Below, piece by piece: positions 1 through 13,591 of a DNA stretch of 64,000 nucleotides. A program made the position numbers and the translations under genes. Location of the stretch: assembly GCA_026826555.1 (NCBI GenBank), contig JAKSZT010054304.1:36424683-36488682 (forward strand), in the 5' to 3' direction. The notes beneath the pieces were generated by a model, which was not told the origin of the DNA, searched no databases, and worked only from the letters and a program-made list of their open reading frames with translations. Numbering within the stretch: position 1 is the stretch's first letter; every line of letters begins with the position of its first letter. Source of the stretch: Tolypeutes matacus. Lineage: Eukaryota; Chordata; Mammalia; Cingulata; Chlamyphoridae.

Positions 1-2725
1 AAATCAACCACTTCCTTAAAGACACAATATACCAAACCTCAGAAAAGAAAAATAGATAATCTGACTAGGCCCTTATCTATTAAAGAAATTGAATCAACTT
101 TTAATAACTTTCCAAAACAGAAAACACCAGGGACAGATGGTTTTAATGGTGAATTTTATCAAACATTTAAGGAAGAAATGATACCAATTCTCTATAATCT
201 CTTCCAGAGAATAGAAACAGAGAAATCACTTCCTAACTCATTCTATGAGGCCAGAATTACCTTAATACCAAAATCAGATAAAGGCCTTAAAAGAAATGAA
301 AACTACAAACTAATATGCTTCATGAACATGGGCACAACATTCTTAATAAAATATTAGCAAATCAATCCAACAATGTATGAAAATAATTATACATGATGAC
401 CAATTAGATTTATTCCAGTTATGCAAAACTGGTTCAACATTTGAAAACCTACTAATGTAATCCATCACATCAACAGGCTAAAGGAGAAACAATATATGAT
501 CCTGTTAAATGCAGAAAAAACATTTGATAAAATACATCAACTTATTAAAAAAAAAACTTTTGGCAAACTGGGATATTAATGGAACTTCCTTAATTTGATA
601 TAGGACATCTATAAAAAACTAAGCAGCATACTTAAAGGTGAGAAACTAGAAGCTTTTTCCCTAAGATAGGGAATAAGGCAAAGACATCCCCTCTCAACTT
701 TCCTATTCAATACCACAGAGCAAGTCCTGGCTGATTAAAAAAGACATAAAAGGAAATAAAAGATATGCAAATGGGTAAAATAGAAATAAAACATTCTTTG
801 CGTGCAGATGATATGGTTCTCTATATAGAAAATGCAAAAGAATTGACAAAAAATGTTGGAATTAATAAGTGATTAGAGCAAGGTTGTAGAATATAAGGTT
901 ATTATACAAAAGCAATTTCCTCCCTATATAAATGCAATGAAAAATCAGACTTTGAAATTGGAAACACAATATCATTTATGATAGCACCAAAAAAGAGAAT
1001 TAAGAAAGTATAAATGTAACAAGATATGTGCAAGCTCTAAATGAGGAAAACTATAAAACTATGATGAGAGAAATCACAGAACATCTAAGTAAACTGAGAG
1101 ATATTCCATTTTCCTGGATAGGAAGACTGAATGTTATTAAGATGTTAGTTATTCCCATAATTTAATTATATCTAAAAGAAAATATCCAGAATATCCAACA
1201 TAATACTGAAAAACAAAGCCAGAGGACTGACATATACCCAAATTCAAGACTTAACTGTAAACCTATTATGATCATGATGGTGTGGTAATAGTGAAAGAAA
1301 AGACAAACAGATCAATGGAACAGAATAGAGAGCCCAGAAATTGGCTCACGCAAATATAGTCAAGAAATGGTTGACAAAAGAACAAAGGCCATTCAATAGA
1401 GAAAGAATAGCTTATTCAACCAATGATATTCGAATATCTGGGCATCCAAATATAAAACAACTTGATACTTTTCACGAAAATTAATTCAAAATATATCATA
1501 GACCTCATGTAAAATGAAAAACTATGCAGCTTTTAAAGATAACTTAGGAGAAATTCTAAATGGCCTTGGGTTTGGTGATGACTATGTATATACAACAACA
1601 GAAGCATAATCCATGAAAGAAAATAGGCAAGTTGGACTTCATAAAAATTAAAAAATTATTTTCTTTGAAAGACTCTGTTAATAAAATTTTAAAAAAAGCC
1701 ACATAGTGGGAGAACATATTTTCACATCAAAGGATTTGTATCCAAAATTTATAAAAAATAAAACATTTAAAACTTAGTAATAGGAACACAAACAACCCAA
1801 TTATAAAATGGGCAAAAGATCTGAATAGACAACTCACCAAAGACATACGGATGGCATATAAGCTTATGAAAAGATGATCAACACCATTTGTTATTAGGAT
1901 ATTTTAAGTTAGAAAAATTAATGAGATACTACTACACACCTTTAAGAATGGCTACAATCCAAAACACTGAAAACACTAAATGCTGCTGAGGATGTGAAGC
2001 AACAGGGACTCTCATTCATTGCTGGTGGAAATGCAAAATGGTATAAGCACTCTGGGAGACAATTTGGCAGTTTCTTAAAAAGCTAAACATAGGCATATTC
2101 TATGAGCAAGAAATTGAGTTCTTAATTTACTTTCCAATGAGTTAGAAACATTTGTCCATGCAAAAAATCTGCACACAAATGTTTATAGCAGCTTTATTCA
2201 TAACTGCCAAAATCTGGAATCAACCAAGATGCTCTTCTATAGTGAATGGATAAACAAACTGTAGTACACCCATACAAAAGGAAATTATTCAGAGGTAAAA
2301 GGAAATGAGCTATCAAGCCATGAAAACACATGGAGGAAACTTATATGCATATTTCTAAATGAAAAGAAACCAGTCTGAAAAGACTACAAACTGTATCATT
2401 CCATCTATATAGCTATCTGTGAAAACCAAAACTATAGAAAGAGTGAAAAGATCAGCTGTTGCCTTGGATTAGAGAGAAGGGGTAGAGATATTAATAGGTG
2501 GAACACAAGCACTAGGGCAGTGAAACTCTTCTGGATGATACTGTAATGGTTAATATATGACATTACACGTTTATCAAAATCCATAGTACTGTATAGCACA
2601 AACAGGGAGCCCTAAAACAAACTATGAGCTTTAGTTAATGATAATGATCGACATTGGTTCATCAATTGTAACAAATGTACCATGTTAATGCAAAATGTAA
2701 ACCTAAAACTACTCTTTAAATTAAA

Positions 2726-2726
<1 letters not shown>
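1..2726 (+). mobile_element. L1 fragment: ORF2 reverse-transcriptase to 3'UTR, decayed
   Basis: This is the 3' half of a LINE-1 element. Near bases 90-330 the plus strand still reads as the N-terminal part of the L1 reverse transcriptase, with the motif PGTDGFNGEFYQ followed by an ITLIPKSDK-like stretch. Around 799-825 the catalytic box reads RADDMVLYIE where an F/Y-ADD motif is expected. Further on come the C-terminal ORF2 landmarks (about 1980-2060, aggatgtgaagcaacagg then a GGW-type cysteine region) and a 3'UTR. Many stops and frameshifts make it non-functional. The 5' part lies outside the window. It ends at a TC microsatellite instead of a clean poly(A). Confidence 0.88.

Positions 2727-2728
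<2 letters not shown>

Positions 2729-2767
<39 letters not shown>
2729..2767. repeat. (TC)n microsatellite
   Basis: About 39 bases of near-perfect TC dinucleotide repeat directly at the 3' edge of the L1 fragment. It probably grew from the element's tail. Confidence 0.95.
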
Positions 2768-2770
<3 letters not shown>

Positions 2771-2771
<1 letters not shown>

Positions 2772-5700
2772 ATTTCTGGTGCACTGTCTTAACTTAAATG
2801 AAGGCATATTTGATTCTGGTACCTGTTTGTCAAGGAATAGCATCTGCTCTTGAACAGCTACATGTAATAAGGTGTTTCCAGATTTACAATCATCCCTGCC
2901 TAGTAACTAAATTTGCCCTGATCGAAGAACCCAGCATTTAGTGGGATATAGAATTGGAGTTGTTGATTGAAGCCATTTTGCCAACCCATTTGAGATGAGC
3001 CTTGAGAACTGCTTGCCATTAAGCTCAAATTCTCTGTACTTCCTTTTTTCCCAAGTCCACAAGAGTAAGTTTGCACCTTTGTTTCCTGACTTACTGAATT
3101 CCAATTTGTTTAGGGATCAACTCTGCATCACTGTTTATCTCATCATAACCTTTCTACCTGCCCAATCTGAACATTTTGTTTTCTGTTCTGTGGAAATGTT
3201 CAGAAGTTTTGGAACTATCAAGAATGAAGATAGCGCTTCTGGATTAATTCTGAAATAAATACCTCCTTTTTTTCAGAAGAGCTCTTTTGGACAACATTGA
3301 AAAACTCTAAAACAAACCAGTATCCACCTTTCATGAGCATGTCTTGGCCTCCCTTGCAGGTAGATATGAAAGAAATGTAGATCTCTTTAGTGGGTGTGAG
3401 CACACCTTGAAAAAAGATCCAGAGTCCAGGCCGGACCATGAACAAACCCCACACAGTAATCGACTCTCTCGTCTACATTTTCAGTCTGAATGTTAATACA
3501 GGGTGACCTGAACCTGATTGGACTTTAAGTTAGAAATAATTAGATTTTCATTTTATTATGCTATTTTGATTTCAGAGTTTTATCTCTTACAACATCTATA
3601 ATTACCTTACTAATACAACTAATTACCAGTTCTATTCATTCCTTAAAAATCTATTTTTGCTTGTGTAAAATGTAATCAATTTAAATGTGTGTGCATATAA
3701 AATTTTGACATTGATTAGAATAAAGTTATGTTTATTTTGAAAATTATTTTGCATTAATTTCATCTGACATATAAATAGAACTATGAAGACATTGATAACT
3801 GGGATGAAATCTTCATTATAAAGCCAATAGTGTATCTCCAGAAAGCCTAATTTTACATAATTGTCATTGTATCTAAAAATCTTATGATGGTTTTTTCTTA
3901 CATAGTTCTCATTCACTCAATTCTAGTGTGTATAAGATTGCTAGATATTCCATTTCCAATCTAGCAGTGCAAGAGAAATAAATCAACTGATTGACAATCA
4001 ACTCCCACAGGCAATACAGTTGAAAAATGCACTTGAAAATAGCTGTCATTACTCTGTACCAAAGGAATATATGCTAGTACTTTGTGACACAGCTGTCATT
4101 TCAATCAGAAAATTAAGTTCAAAAATTTAAATATCCACAAGGCCATAGATTTATAACTTGTATGATCAGGTACTTAGTGTGAGATAATTTTCACATATTG
4201 GAAGCCTGTCATTATAAATAGAAGTATTAATTCTGTGTAATAGAATAATGTGGTGAATGTATGAAACAAAAGTAAAATAAAATAATCACTGGAAAATGTC
4301 ATTGTATGCCTTAGAAATATGTCACAACAGACTTTAAATTAGTTATAGCATGTTTTATCTCCTGTAATCAGATGTTTCATATACAGAAGCACAGAGTCAT
4401 ATAACTAAATAAATCTGAGCAAAGAATTGGAAAAATAGGAAGGGTTTTACCATCTATTCATTAAAAACCAGGAGACAGACCGCCTTTGTTATCTTATTAC
4501 ATTGTATAAGGAGGAAGAAATATTCACACAACCACAGAAACTAATCCAGAAATTTTCTATCATAGTGCTATCTTCATTCAGTTTTTACTCTTCCCTCCCT
4601 TCATCCCTCCCTTCCTCCCTTCCTTGCTTTCTTCTTTGCCTATTTATCTACCTTTTCTAAACAAGAATTTATTGAATTCTTATATAATAAGGCAAAGAAA
4701 ATTCCAAGTAGTTACAAACATGCATTCAAATAAACATATGCTATTAAAAAATAAACTCCATCTCATTTGAAGTGACAAAGACATGAAGAAGAATATATGC
4801 TTGGAGGCAGCCTTGTGCCTGAGAAGGAAGAAGATGGCACCATAATTTATAGAACCCCCAATCACAAGAATTACAATAAAAATCCCCAGAGGAAAGAGAC
4901 TATATTATCACAAGAAGGAGAAGTAGAAATTAGCTGACATTATATATGATATATGAAAATAAAGTTTATATAATTAGTATATAAATTTAAATATACTTAC
5001 TTATACTTTAATTTATTCTTTTATTGCCAAATATATATTCATTCCATTTCACAGATCATTTATATTAAACTTAAATGATATTTACTCCAATATAATACAA
5101 TGATTCTACATATATTTGCAATTGTACGTATCTCTTCTCAGAGAAAGGCAAACACATTTTTATAAAGCTCTAAGTACAGGATATCTGAATTTGAACATAG
5201 TCCCTCTGTTTTGGTGAGCTGTGGCTTCTGATGGTCTGTCATTCTGATGTTAAATGTTAAGTTCTTCCTACCTAACACACCCAAAACACAATGGCAGAGT
5301 GAAAACAAAATACTTGTATTAGCAACTCTTTAAAAAGTGAGGAAAATAAATCAGTCCATAGCATATGCTCTATCAAAAGTTCAGGAAAAGCAACAACAAC
5401 AAAGCAAAAACAAGACAAACAAATCACCTCTCTGCCCAGTAGAAAAGAATGTTCTTTGAACAGTTCATCTGGTGACTACAGTTTTGCTTATTGGGATTAT
5501 ATTTCTTGAAGTTTACCTTCCATGGTGGTGAAAAATTAGGGGTATGTTTGGCTAGGCTAGGGTTTCTTTAGCAATGTATCTCCTTTAGAACTCCAGTAAG
5601 CTAGAGTAGAAACCTGTCATACAACGTATATTTGTGGTTTTATCTCTGAGTATTAGACCCCACATCTCCTCCTGGCTTCAGCTGAGTCCAGGACTAAACA

Positions 5701-6578
5701 GATTGGCATACATAACATGTCTTTAATAATCATGTTATAGCCCAATTTGTAGTTCCATTAGAGATTTTCAGCAAAAGATATACAATTTCATATGGCTCCT
5801 CTTGGTATTTAGGAAAATCTAGAGTATTGCTGTACAATAAAATCATACTGTGATCCACAAATGTGAGTGTAAAGTTTTTAATTTAAGTATTGTAAGTAAT
5901 TTAATTTAAGTATTTTAGTAGTCACACTGAAAAATGTAAAATGTAAAATTAAATAAGTGACATTAATTAAGGAATATATTTCAACTCAATATACCTAAAA
6001 TATAAATTTAACATGCAATCAGTGTAAAATTATTCCTTTTATTTTATACTGTCTTCGAATTTCATTGTTTTTTAAACTTACAGTACATGTCATTTTGAAC
6101 TAGACACATTTCAAGTACTCAGTATCCAAGTCTGTACGGTTGTAGACAGTGCAGAAAGATCAAATTTTCCCCATTTTTTGGATCCTGTTTTTATCACCTG
6201 CTCCTATTTAATTAATGATTCACATGCAATTTTTCCTTCTACTAATTTTGTGTTGGGGCAGAGAAATATTATTTTTTATTTGTTGCCATTCTGTAAGTTA
6301 CGTAAGTATCTGTCCTGTACCTTACTTGGATTCCTAGCCAAATGCAGAAGAGATATGTTATTGTGTGCTGTTTATTATATGTTTTCATAAGGGCCATTCT
6401 ATATTACAACTTTCTGGCTGTAGGAAATCTCCAAACAACTCCAACATTTTCACATTTTTCTTCACGGTGATCTAAATCAATCCTCAACGTATCCTATATC
6501 TCAGATAAATCAGTAATATTTTTTAGGTTTGTCACCTGACACATTCAAGGCCCGTGTATCTATTTTCTGTATTAGACA
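2771..6578. other. Unassigned AT-rich DNA
   Basis: No gene or repeat family recognised with confidence. Open frames are all under 100 codons and are not supported by splice-site context or codon bias. A pyrimidine-rich CCCTT/CTTCC-type low-complexity patch lies at about 4588-4640. The stretch 2,780-3,500 is slightly less AT-rich and could hide an old LTR, but I see no diagnostic ends. Confidence 0.5.
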
Positions 6579-7043
6579 GTATTATGGTTTGAATTGTGTC
6601 CCTGCAAAAGATGAGTTGATATACTAACCCCCAGGAGATGATATGATTTATAAACGGGATCCTTGCAGATGTAATTAGTTAAGATGTCATCATACTGGAG
6701 TTGGACAGGCCTTTAATCCAATATGACTGGTGTCTTCTAAAGAATAGTAGAAGAGACATAGAGACTGAGAAGCACATGGGAGAAGATCATGTGAAAACAG
6801 AGGCAGAGGGGAGTTATACAACCAGGTACAAGCCCTGAAACACTGAGGATTGCTGGCCACCACCAGAAGCAATGAAGAGGCAAGGTAAGCTTGTTCCTTA
6901 GAGACATCGGAGAGAGCATGACCACAATTACACCTTGATTTTTGATTTCTAGCCTCCAGAACTGTGGGACAAAATATTTCAGTTGTTTTAAGCCACCAAG
7001 TTTGTGATACTTTGTTGTGGCAGGCCTAGGAAACTAATACACA
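6579..7043 (-). mobile_element. MLT1-type solo LTR (ERVL-MaLR)
   Basis: Read on the plus strand this is the reverse complement of an MLT1 LTR. It opens with attatggtttgaattgtgtc, has the internal landmark ctccagaactgtgggac near 6955, and closes with the inverted 5' end cctaggaaactaatacaca. The length of about 465 bp suits the family. No internal MaLR sequence sits next to it, so it is a solo LTR. It is diverged, and no target duplication can be called. Confidence 0.85.
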
Positions 7044-9189
7044 TAGGATGATTTCCGTTGAAAGTGAAAAATCTAGCTCCAATTTTCTTCAGTAAAGAGA
7101 GTGCACTGGAACAAATAACTGCAAGGCTCAGTGATAGGGCGAGCTCAGAAAATGCCAGGTTCAAGAACACAAAATAAATTATTAACCTATCTTGTTTTGC
7201 TTGTCTCTGTTGGTATTACTTCTGTAGTAATGCTTTGTGCCAGGACAAATTAAAGTTAGAGAGCTCTGTTTCATACACTTAAAATTTAATAATCTCAAAA
7301 GAATTATCTTGTCTTCCCCGAATTCAAATATCAATCTGGCCCCAGCTCTATTTAGTCACTTGTGTACTCAGGCAGCAAGCAAGTAGTGTATCTACCAGGT
7401 ACTCAATTAATAGGAGACTTCCATTGTAGTCTTAAAGATATAAAGAATTAAAAAACCAAAAAAAAAACTAATATAGTTTGCTAAAAAGAGTTTTTCACTT
7501 CAGATCATTGGCTTCTACATTATTTACTTGAACTGATCAGTCATGGCCAAACATCTCAAGAATATCCTAATCTATTGTACAAAGTCACAGCAAATTTTAA
7601 ATGCCTATCTTTTTACCCCAGCTGCAAATATATATATAGTGAAATTATATTTTGAATATTAATTAGCATTTTTTCTAGGCACTTCATTGTTGTTGTTTTT
7701 TTTTAATTACACTTTGAAGTTAATTTCCCCTGAGGCAGTCATATAAACATAAGTTACATATAACTTTAGGCAAAAATTATCAGAGAAGACCAAAGAGTTG
7801 GGTGCATATTTTTTTTGCTTTTTAAATTTCAAAAGTGTGATTCAAGTGTAAAATAAAAAAAGATTTTAAAATATAATTGATCCAGGTTATTTTTCCCTGC
7901 CTTGAGGCTAAAGAAATATTCCATGGACTTCAAAATGGGCTTAAAGGAAGGCCCATGTTGTGTAATCATGAAGAAAATCACAGCTACACTTTACCAAGCA
8001 CTGCTTTTTACTGGTGCCAGGGAGCCTTGCAGGAGCCAGTGATTAGAAATGACCATTCTCCCTGTAAGAGTGTAGTGTAGCCTCACCTTTGAGGTTTTTA
8101 AATGTTTCTGCCTGTTGGATAACTTCTCTCAGCACAGGTTTTCAATTTACTCATTAGTAAAGCCTGTCCTTGTCCTAAAATCTATCTGAGCTACTGTTTC
8201 ATCTGTTCTGTGTTGAATAAATAAGTTTCAGTGAACCAGGAGAACATTTATAAGGCACTCAGAGGAAAGGGCAAAATTTTGAGCCCTTAGGAATTTAATT
8301 GTAGTGGAATAGTGGGAAAAGAGGGGCTTCCATGTAATGAAGAATGACGCCTACTCACTATTTCACATCAAGTCCAGAGACTGGTGAAAAATGTCCCTTT
8401 CTTATAAATATATGTAGTACAGGGTGCTGAGAAATTTGGATGTAAATTGGCATGTACCTAGGGCAGGGCATCTTTCAGTGACATTTTTATACATCAGGAT
8501 TAAAGAAAGATTTTTAGTGTCTTGGTATAAAAAAGGGTATGGGATTATAATCTTTCTTGTCCTCCCAAAATCCTCTCATCATCTTTAAAATTTCAACCTT
8601 AATTCTTTTTTATTCTACTCCTTTAGAGACAGTAAATTTTGTCTTCTGTGATCTTTTGCACCTTCCCTCTACTTTCATCAGTAGTTAATATCTCGATATC
8701 TGCTCCAAATTATGTGATTTCCTGCATATGTTCTTAAATTTATCTAATCTAAAACAAAGGAAAAATCATGAATTCTATATTTTCCTTTGTAAGAACACAC
8801 AAATTGGTGTGCTGCAATTAAGTTACAGATACAACTTGAGATATTTATCCCCTTAATCTTGGCATGGCCCGAAGAGAGGTGTACTGGTTGGGATCTTCTA
8901 GGCAAATTTTTTCCAGCAATTAACAGTTTTATTTTGGATTCATCAGAGGTGTCCCAGAAGAACAAGTTCTGTCAACATTTCCTATGGTGATCAAGATGAT
9001 ACCGAGGAGACATCACTCTGAAAATGATCAAGGAAACACTACACCACTTGGAAATTTACTTTAGTGGGCAGCCGAAGAGAGCACCATTCTTCCTGGTAGA
9101 GAAGGGGCCTAAGGAGCTGTTGGAGAAGTTGTATTCTAGGTGCAAAGAAGAATGCTTTGTGGTCCAGAAGATCAGGTGTGTGAGGGCAG
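7044..9189. other. Unassigned DNA, includes an unexplained short open frame
   Basis: No family recognised. The plus strand from about 9024 to 9212 is open for 62 codons (contains YFSGQPKRAPFFLVEKGPKE) and runs up to the edge of the L1 fragment that follows, but it does not look like L1 ORF1. I cannot identify it. It may be part of an old processed pseudogene or of a transposon, or it may be chance. Confidence 0.4.
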
Positions 9190-9800
9190 GGAGAGTAATT
9201 TTGAATTCATGAAACCATGGAGGCAAGAAGGCAGTGGTATGACATAGTTAAGATGCTAAAAGAGAAAACAAAAACCTGCCAGCCAAGAATTCTGTATCCG
9301 GCAAACCTGGCATTCAAGAATAAGGGAGAGTTCAAATTAATCACTAATAAACAGAAATTGAGAGAGTTTGTCCTTCAAGAAATACTAAAGGGAATTCTGC
9401 AGGTTGAAAAGAAAATAACAGGAGAAAGGGGGTTGGAGGAGAGTATAAAAAGAAAGATTACTAGTAAAAGTAACTAAAAGATTTAAAAGAGAAATAAAAA
9501 CAAAATATGACATATGTAAACCTAAAGGAAAATGGCTAATGTAAGTACTACCTTGACAGTAGTAACATTGAATGTTAATGGATTACATGTTCCAATCAAA
9601 CGACACAGATTGGCAGAGTGGATAAGGAAATACATCTCATCTATATGTCGTCTAAAAGAAACTCACCTTAGACCCAGGGATCCAAGGAGGTTGCAAGTGA
9701 AAGGTTGGAAAACGATTTTACATGCAAACAATAAGCAAAAAAGGGTGGGAGTAGCTATACTAATGTCCATTCTGTTAAGGTGTGGTTATATTTTTAGATT
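9190..9800 (+). mobile_element. L1 fragment: ORF1 C-terminus, spacer and ORF2 endonuclease N-terminus
   Basis: From 9217 the plus strand encodes the C-terminal domain of L1 ORF1p, recognisable from MEARRQWYDIVKMLKEK, the phrase QPRILYPANLAFKNKGEFK and LREFVLQEILKGIL. This frame stops at 9477. After a short inter-ORF spacer, a second frame starts at 9532 with MANVSTTLTVVTLNVNGLH, the start of the ORF2 apurinic-like endonuclease. The endonuclease asparagine of the LNVNGL motif is visible, followed by KETHLRPRDPRRLQVKGW. The glutamate position (KETHL) is kept. Homology ends abruptly near 9800, about 90 residues into ORF2. The piece is an internal L1 fragment truncated on both sides. Confidence 0.9.
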
Positions 9801-10144
9801 ATGAATTATATGCACACATATTTTGATTTATTCTTCTCATTATATTAGGAGATTGATGGTGAATACATCCATTTAGGTTCTATGTGTAGTTAATTTGTTT
9901 TTACTGTGTATTAATTAATTAATTACTTAATTAAGTTATTTAGCTTAAATTGATAGAAATCAGCAAGGGCTTATAACCAACACAACTAGAAACTTAAAGC
10001 CTTAAAAGAGTTTTACCACCTATATACTACAGATTTTTAATTTTTACTTTATTTCAATCAAAAATCAAATGATACACAAATGCTTCTAATGAGAAGGAAA
10101 AGGACCATGCTCCACATATCCCCATCCGAAGCTCACACACCATA
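9801..10144. other. Unassigned AT-rich DNA
   Basis: Very AT-rich, with TTAATTAA-like runs near 9910-9940. Nothing recognisable. Confidence 0.5.
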
Positions 10145-11330
10145 TGTATCTATTTTTTTAAACAAATCAATTTTATTGTTACAATAAATTTTATTGATAA
10201 AGCATAAATCTATCCAGGTGTATAATCAATGGTGTTCAGTATAATCACATAGTTGTGCATTAATCACTTCAATCGTTTTTAGAGCAGTTTCATTATTCTA
10301 ATAATAATAATAATAATAAACAAAAACCAAACAAACAAACAAAACTCATCACTTCTCGATCTCTCCATGCTTCCCCTGCTGTTCATGTCTGCAAGTTTCC
10401 TTCTCTATAGTATATTTGTATTTACATTTTGTAAAAACAGTCATACATGCAATATCACCCATATTTTGTATTTTACATGAGGTTTCACTGTGTTATACAG
10501 TCCCATGTTACATTTTTTAGCTTTCCTTCTAGTAATTTGCCTAGCCTTAAACTTTCCTTTTCAACTGCTTTCATACCAATATAATAGCTATGCTAGTCAC
10601 AAATACCATGATGTGCTCTCACCATCTTCATCCATTTCCAAAGATTTGCAAACAACCTTCTAACCAATTCTGCACAGATTAAGCAGATACATCTATTTTT
10701 AATGTATTTGCATTTTTTGATGAGAGCTTGCTCATCCTGATAAATTTTAAATATTTCTAAATAATATCATTTACAAATTTTAGACAATATATTTTGGTGT
10801 CATGATAGAGGAAAATTTAGTTTACTTCAATCCCAAATCTCCCCTTCCCCAGTACTATAATATTACAAATACTCAGTAATCATTACCATACTCCAGCAAT
10901 ATTCATAAACCTTTATTTGTTTTGACATCATGCATAAAACCTACCATTAAAGGATATGAGAATCCTCACCCTTCCCTCCAACTCTTATGACAACCATCCA
11001 ATCTCTTACTTTGTCAGCTGCATCTTCACTTTTATGTTTTCTGTCATGTCTTCAGAATTATCAAGTAAATTTTGTTCAATTCAGAGACAAAACTTATTGT
11101 AAGGCTATATTTTGTTCCATAATCATTCAATTTTACAATCTTTATGCCATTCAATGGATAATGATTCAAGTATTGGGTTCAAATGGATTCCCAATTTTTA
11201 TCACTACCCCAGCTACTCCAGACTTTCTCTTTATCAAACAAGTTAGCTTACAAATTTCACTTTTTTTCCTCCACAGTCTTTTCTTCCATGGTATTCTATC
11301 CTTCCGATAAAATTCAGATAAATTGTTCTC
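10145..11330 (-). mobile_element. Antisense L1 3'UTR
   Basis: The plus strand resembles the reverse complement of an L1 3'UTR. It runs in from a T-rich end (attttattgttacaat) and carries blocks of the kind catgcaatatcaccc and ttatacagtcccatg that also occur in other antisense L1 ends of this window. Open frames within it (for example 10987-11310) are spurious. The outer limits, especially the right one, are estimates. Confidence 0.6.
10298..10345. repeat. (TAA)n and (AAAC)n microsatellites
   Basis: A TAA trinucleotide run of about seven units is followed directly by CAAA/AAAC units. Both lie inside the antisense L1 3'UTR. Confidence 0.85.
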
Positions 11331-13044
11331 CAGGATTCCTACAAAGATACTTTTCAGGTAATTACCCTCAATTTTCTGCTTTGTTGGTTCTAGTGTATTG
11401 AAGCTAGTATAGTGTATTTTTGCCTCTTTTTTGATGTATCTTCAACTTTTACTGAAATACATTTTCAAGTAAACTTTAAGAAACTATACTTGGATGTACA
11501 TTTTATGAGTCTTTCAATTCATGAAATGTCTATTCTATTTTCATATGTACTTTGAATTTTAGATTGGAATATATTTCTTAGTTTAAGAACAATTTCTTTC
11601 AACACGTAAAAGTTTCTAGCATTCAGCATTTTGATTCAGGGTTAGACCGCAATATGATTGTTATTTTGTATTGACCATTTAGAAATGTGTGTACATTGTT
11701 TGTGTGCATGTACCTGTGCAGTATGCTTTTATCTTTATTGTTCTCAGTTTTCACAATAATATGCCTAGGTAATAGACTGTGGTACAGTATTTAAAATCTT
11801 GTGTTGGGAATATTTGTGTCATACATACATACATATGTAATTTTTCTGAAACGTTTTAGAGTAAATTGAAAGAATGTCTCTTTACCCCTAAATATTTCAT
11901 TAATAATTGCTTTCTTAAGTAGCCAGAAATGTTACCATATTATGATAATGTAAAAAAAAAAAATCAGAGACAAGTACTGGATATTTTTTAAAATTCCCAA
12001 AATCAGTAATAGTTCTTAAAAATATAAACTGAAAAAATAAACTAGAAAATCGATTAAAAACAGAAAAGTATAGATGATAAAAAGAGATACAGAAGATCAA
12101 ATTTTAGTCTAAATTAACTATGAAGGAGAGTAAAGAAAACATAGAATAAAGGAAATTATTTAAAAAGCCAAAGAAAACTGCACAGAATTAAGTATTTAAT
12201 TTGAAAGAGCCCATTAAGTGTTCAACACAATGTACAATGATTAAAATTAGGAAATTTAAAGTTGATGCAATATAGTCTATGAACCTTATTCAGTGTTTGT
12301 AAATTGTTCCAGTAATGTCCTTTTTAGTCTCACCCTAGTCCAGGATGAAATTAATTATAAAAAATTACTTTCATTTACCCTGTAATAGGTTATTTTATGA
12401 TGGAACATTTATCAAAGCTCATTTTTAATGTATGAATTTGATATTTTTGAAATTTAGGCACCGGTTATTTTGTAAAATAATCCTCAATTTTTATTAAATT
12501 GTCACTTGCTGGATGTGAGGAAGAATTAATTTGAGGTTGGTAAAAGTGAAAGCAAGAAACTCAGTTTTAGTAATTTAAATGAAAGCTAATGATTGCCTGG
12601 ATGAGGAAAATGAAAGTAGGAATGGAGAAGAAAAGGCATAGTCAAGGAAAAAAAAAATTGGAAATGAAATGATGTCACAAGTGTGAGAATGAGAGCAAGA
12701 GAATGATAAAAAAATTCCTTTTAGAAACCGGGTGGATGGTAGATAGTCAGTGGAGGAAGAGGTCAGGGAAGGCTGTGACTGAAGTGAAGTTACCAATTGG
12801 ACAAACAATTCTTTATTTCCAAAACGAAATTTGAGGCAAAAAGGGAATTATGGAGGCTTCACCACACGGAGCTCTTAATTAAACCTATAAGAATTGATGG
12901 GTTTATAGGGACAGGGTACAAGAAGAAAACAAAAGAGTGCTGAACGTTACCCCAAGAAATATTAATATTTGTAATATAATTTTCTTTGAAATATTGTCTC
13001 CACACAGTTTTGAGGCCCTGGTTAAAAGCATGACAGTTTCTTTT
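11331..13044. other. Unassigned AT-rich DNA
   Basis: No family or gene recognised. Includes a short ATAC run near 11819-11835. Parts of 11,340-11,800 could be more antisense L1, but I see no diagnostic block. Confidence 0.45.
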
Positions 13045-13591
13045 TAAAAAAATATATATATTTTTATTTCTAGGGATGCTTTAGATTACATAAATGTTAC
13101 ATAAAAAATATAGGAGATTCCCATATGTGCCACTCCTCCCCTTCCCACACCTCCCCACATTAACATCTTTCCTTAGTGTGGTACATTTGTTATAATTGAT
13201 GAACACAGTTACATTACAGTTTACACTTTGCCCCACACACTTGTAAAGGTTTTGACAAAATGTATAATGGCCTGTATCCATCATTGCAATGTCATGCAGG
13301 ACAATTCCAATGTCCCCAAAATGCCCCCATGTTGCACCTATTCTTCCCTCTCCCTCCCTTCAGAACCTCCGGTGGCCACTGCCTCTATATCAACTACACA
13401 AGTTTTTCCATTGCTAGAATAATTAAAAGTCCATAATAGAATAATAATAGGTCTACTTTAGTCCATAGTTGCTTCCCTCCCTTATATTTGTAAATTTGGA
13501 ATGGTGATGCCCATCCTGCCTTTGATTGAGAGGGGGCTTAAATCCATGGGGCAGATGGATGGAACTGTGTTGCTTGCAGTTACAGACACTC
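13045..13591 (-). mobile_element. Antisense L1 3'UTR, 5'-truncated
   Basis: Starts at a T-rich end (reverse complement of a poly(A) tail) with ttttatttctagggatgc, then shows blocks typical of this lineage's L1 3'UTR: gattcccatatgtgccactc, ccacattaacatctttcctt, tagtgtggtacatttgtt, caggacaattccaatg, and gagagggggcttaaatcc near 13527. The same 3' end recurs at 15,299 and, more diverged, at 20,255. It stops at 13591, where an LTR-like unit begins. Confidence 0.8.

Noticed and set aside
10987..11310. 107-codon frame that looks like a small hydrophobic protein
   Set aside because: Falls in an antisense L1 3'UTR; no start context, signal logic or homology that I can name.
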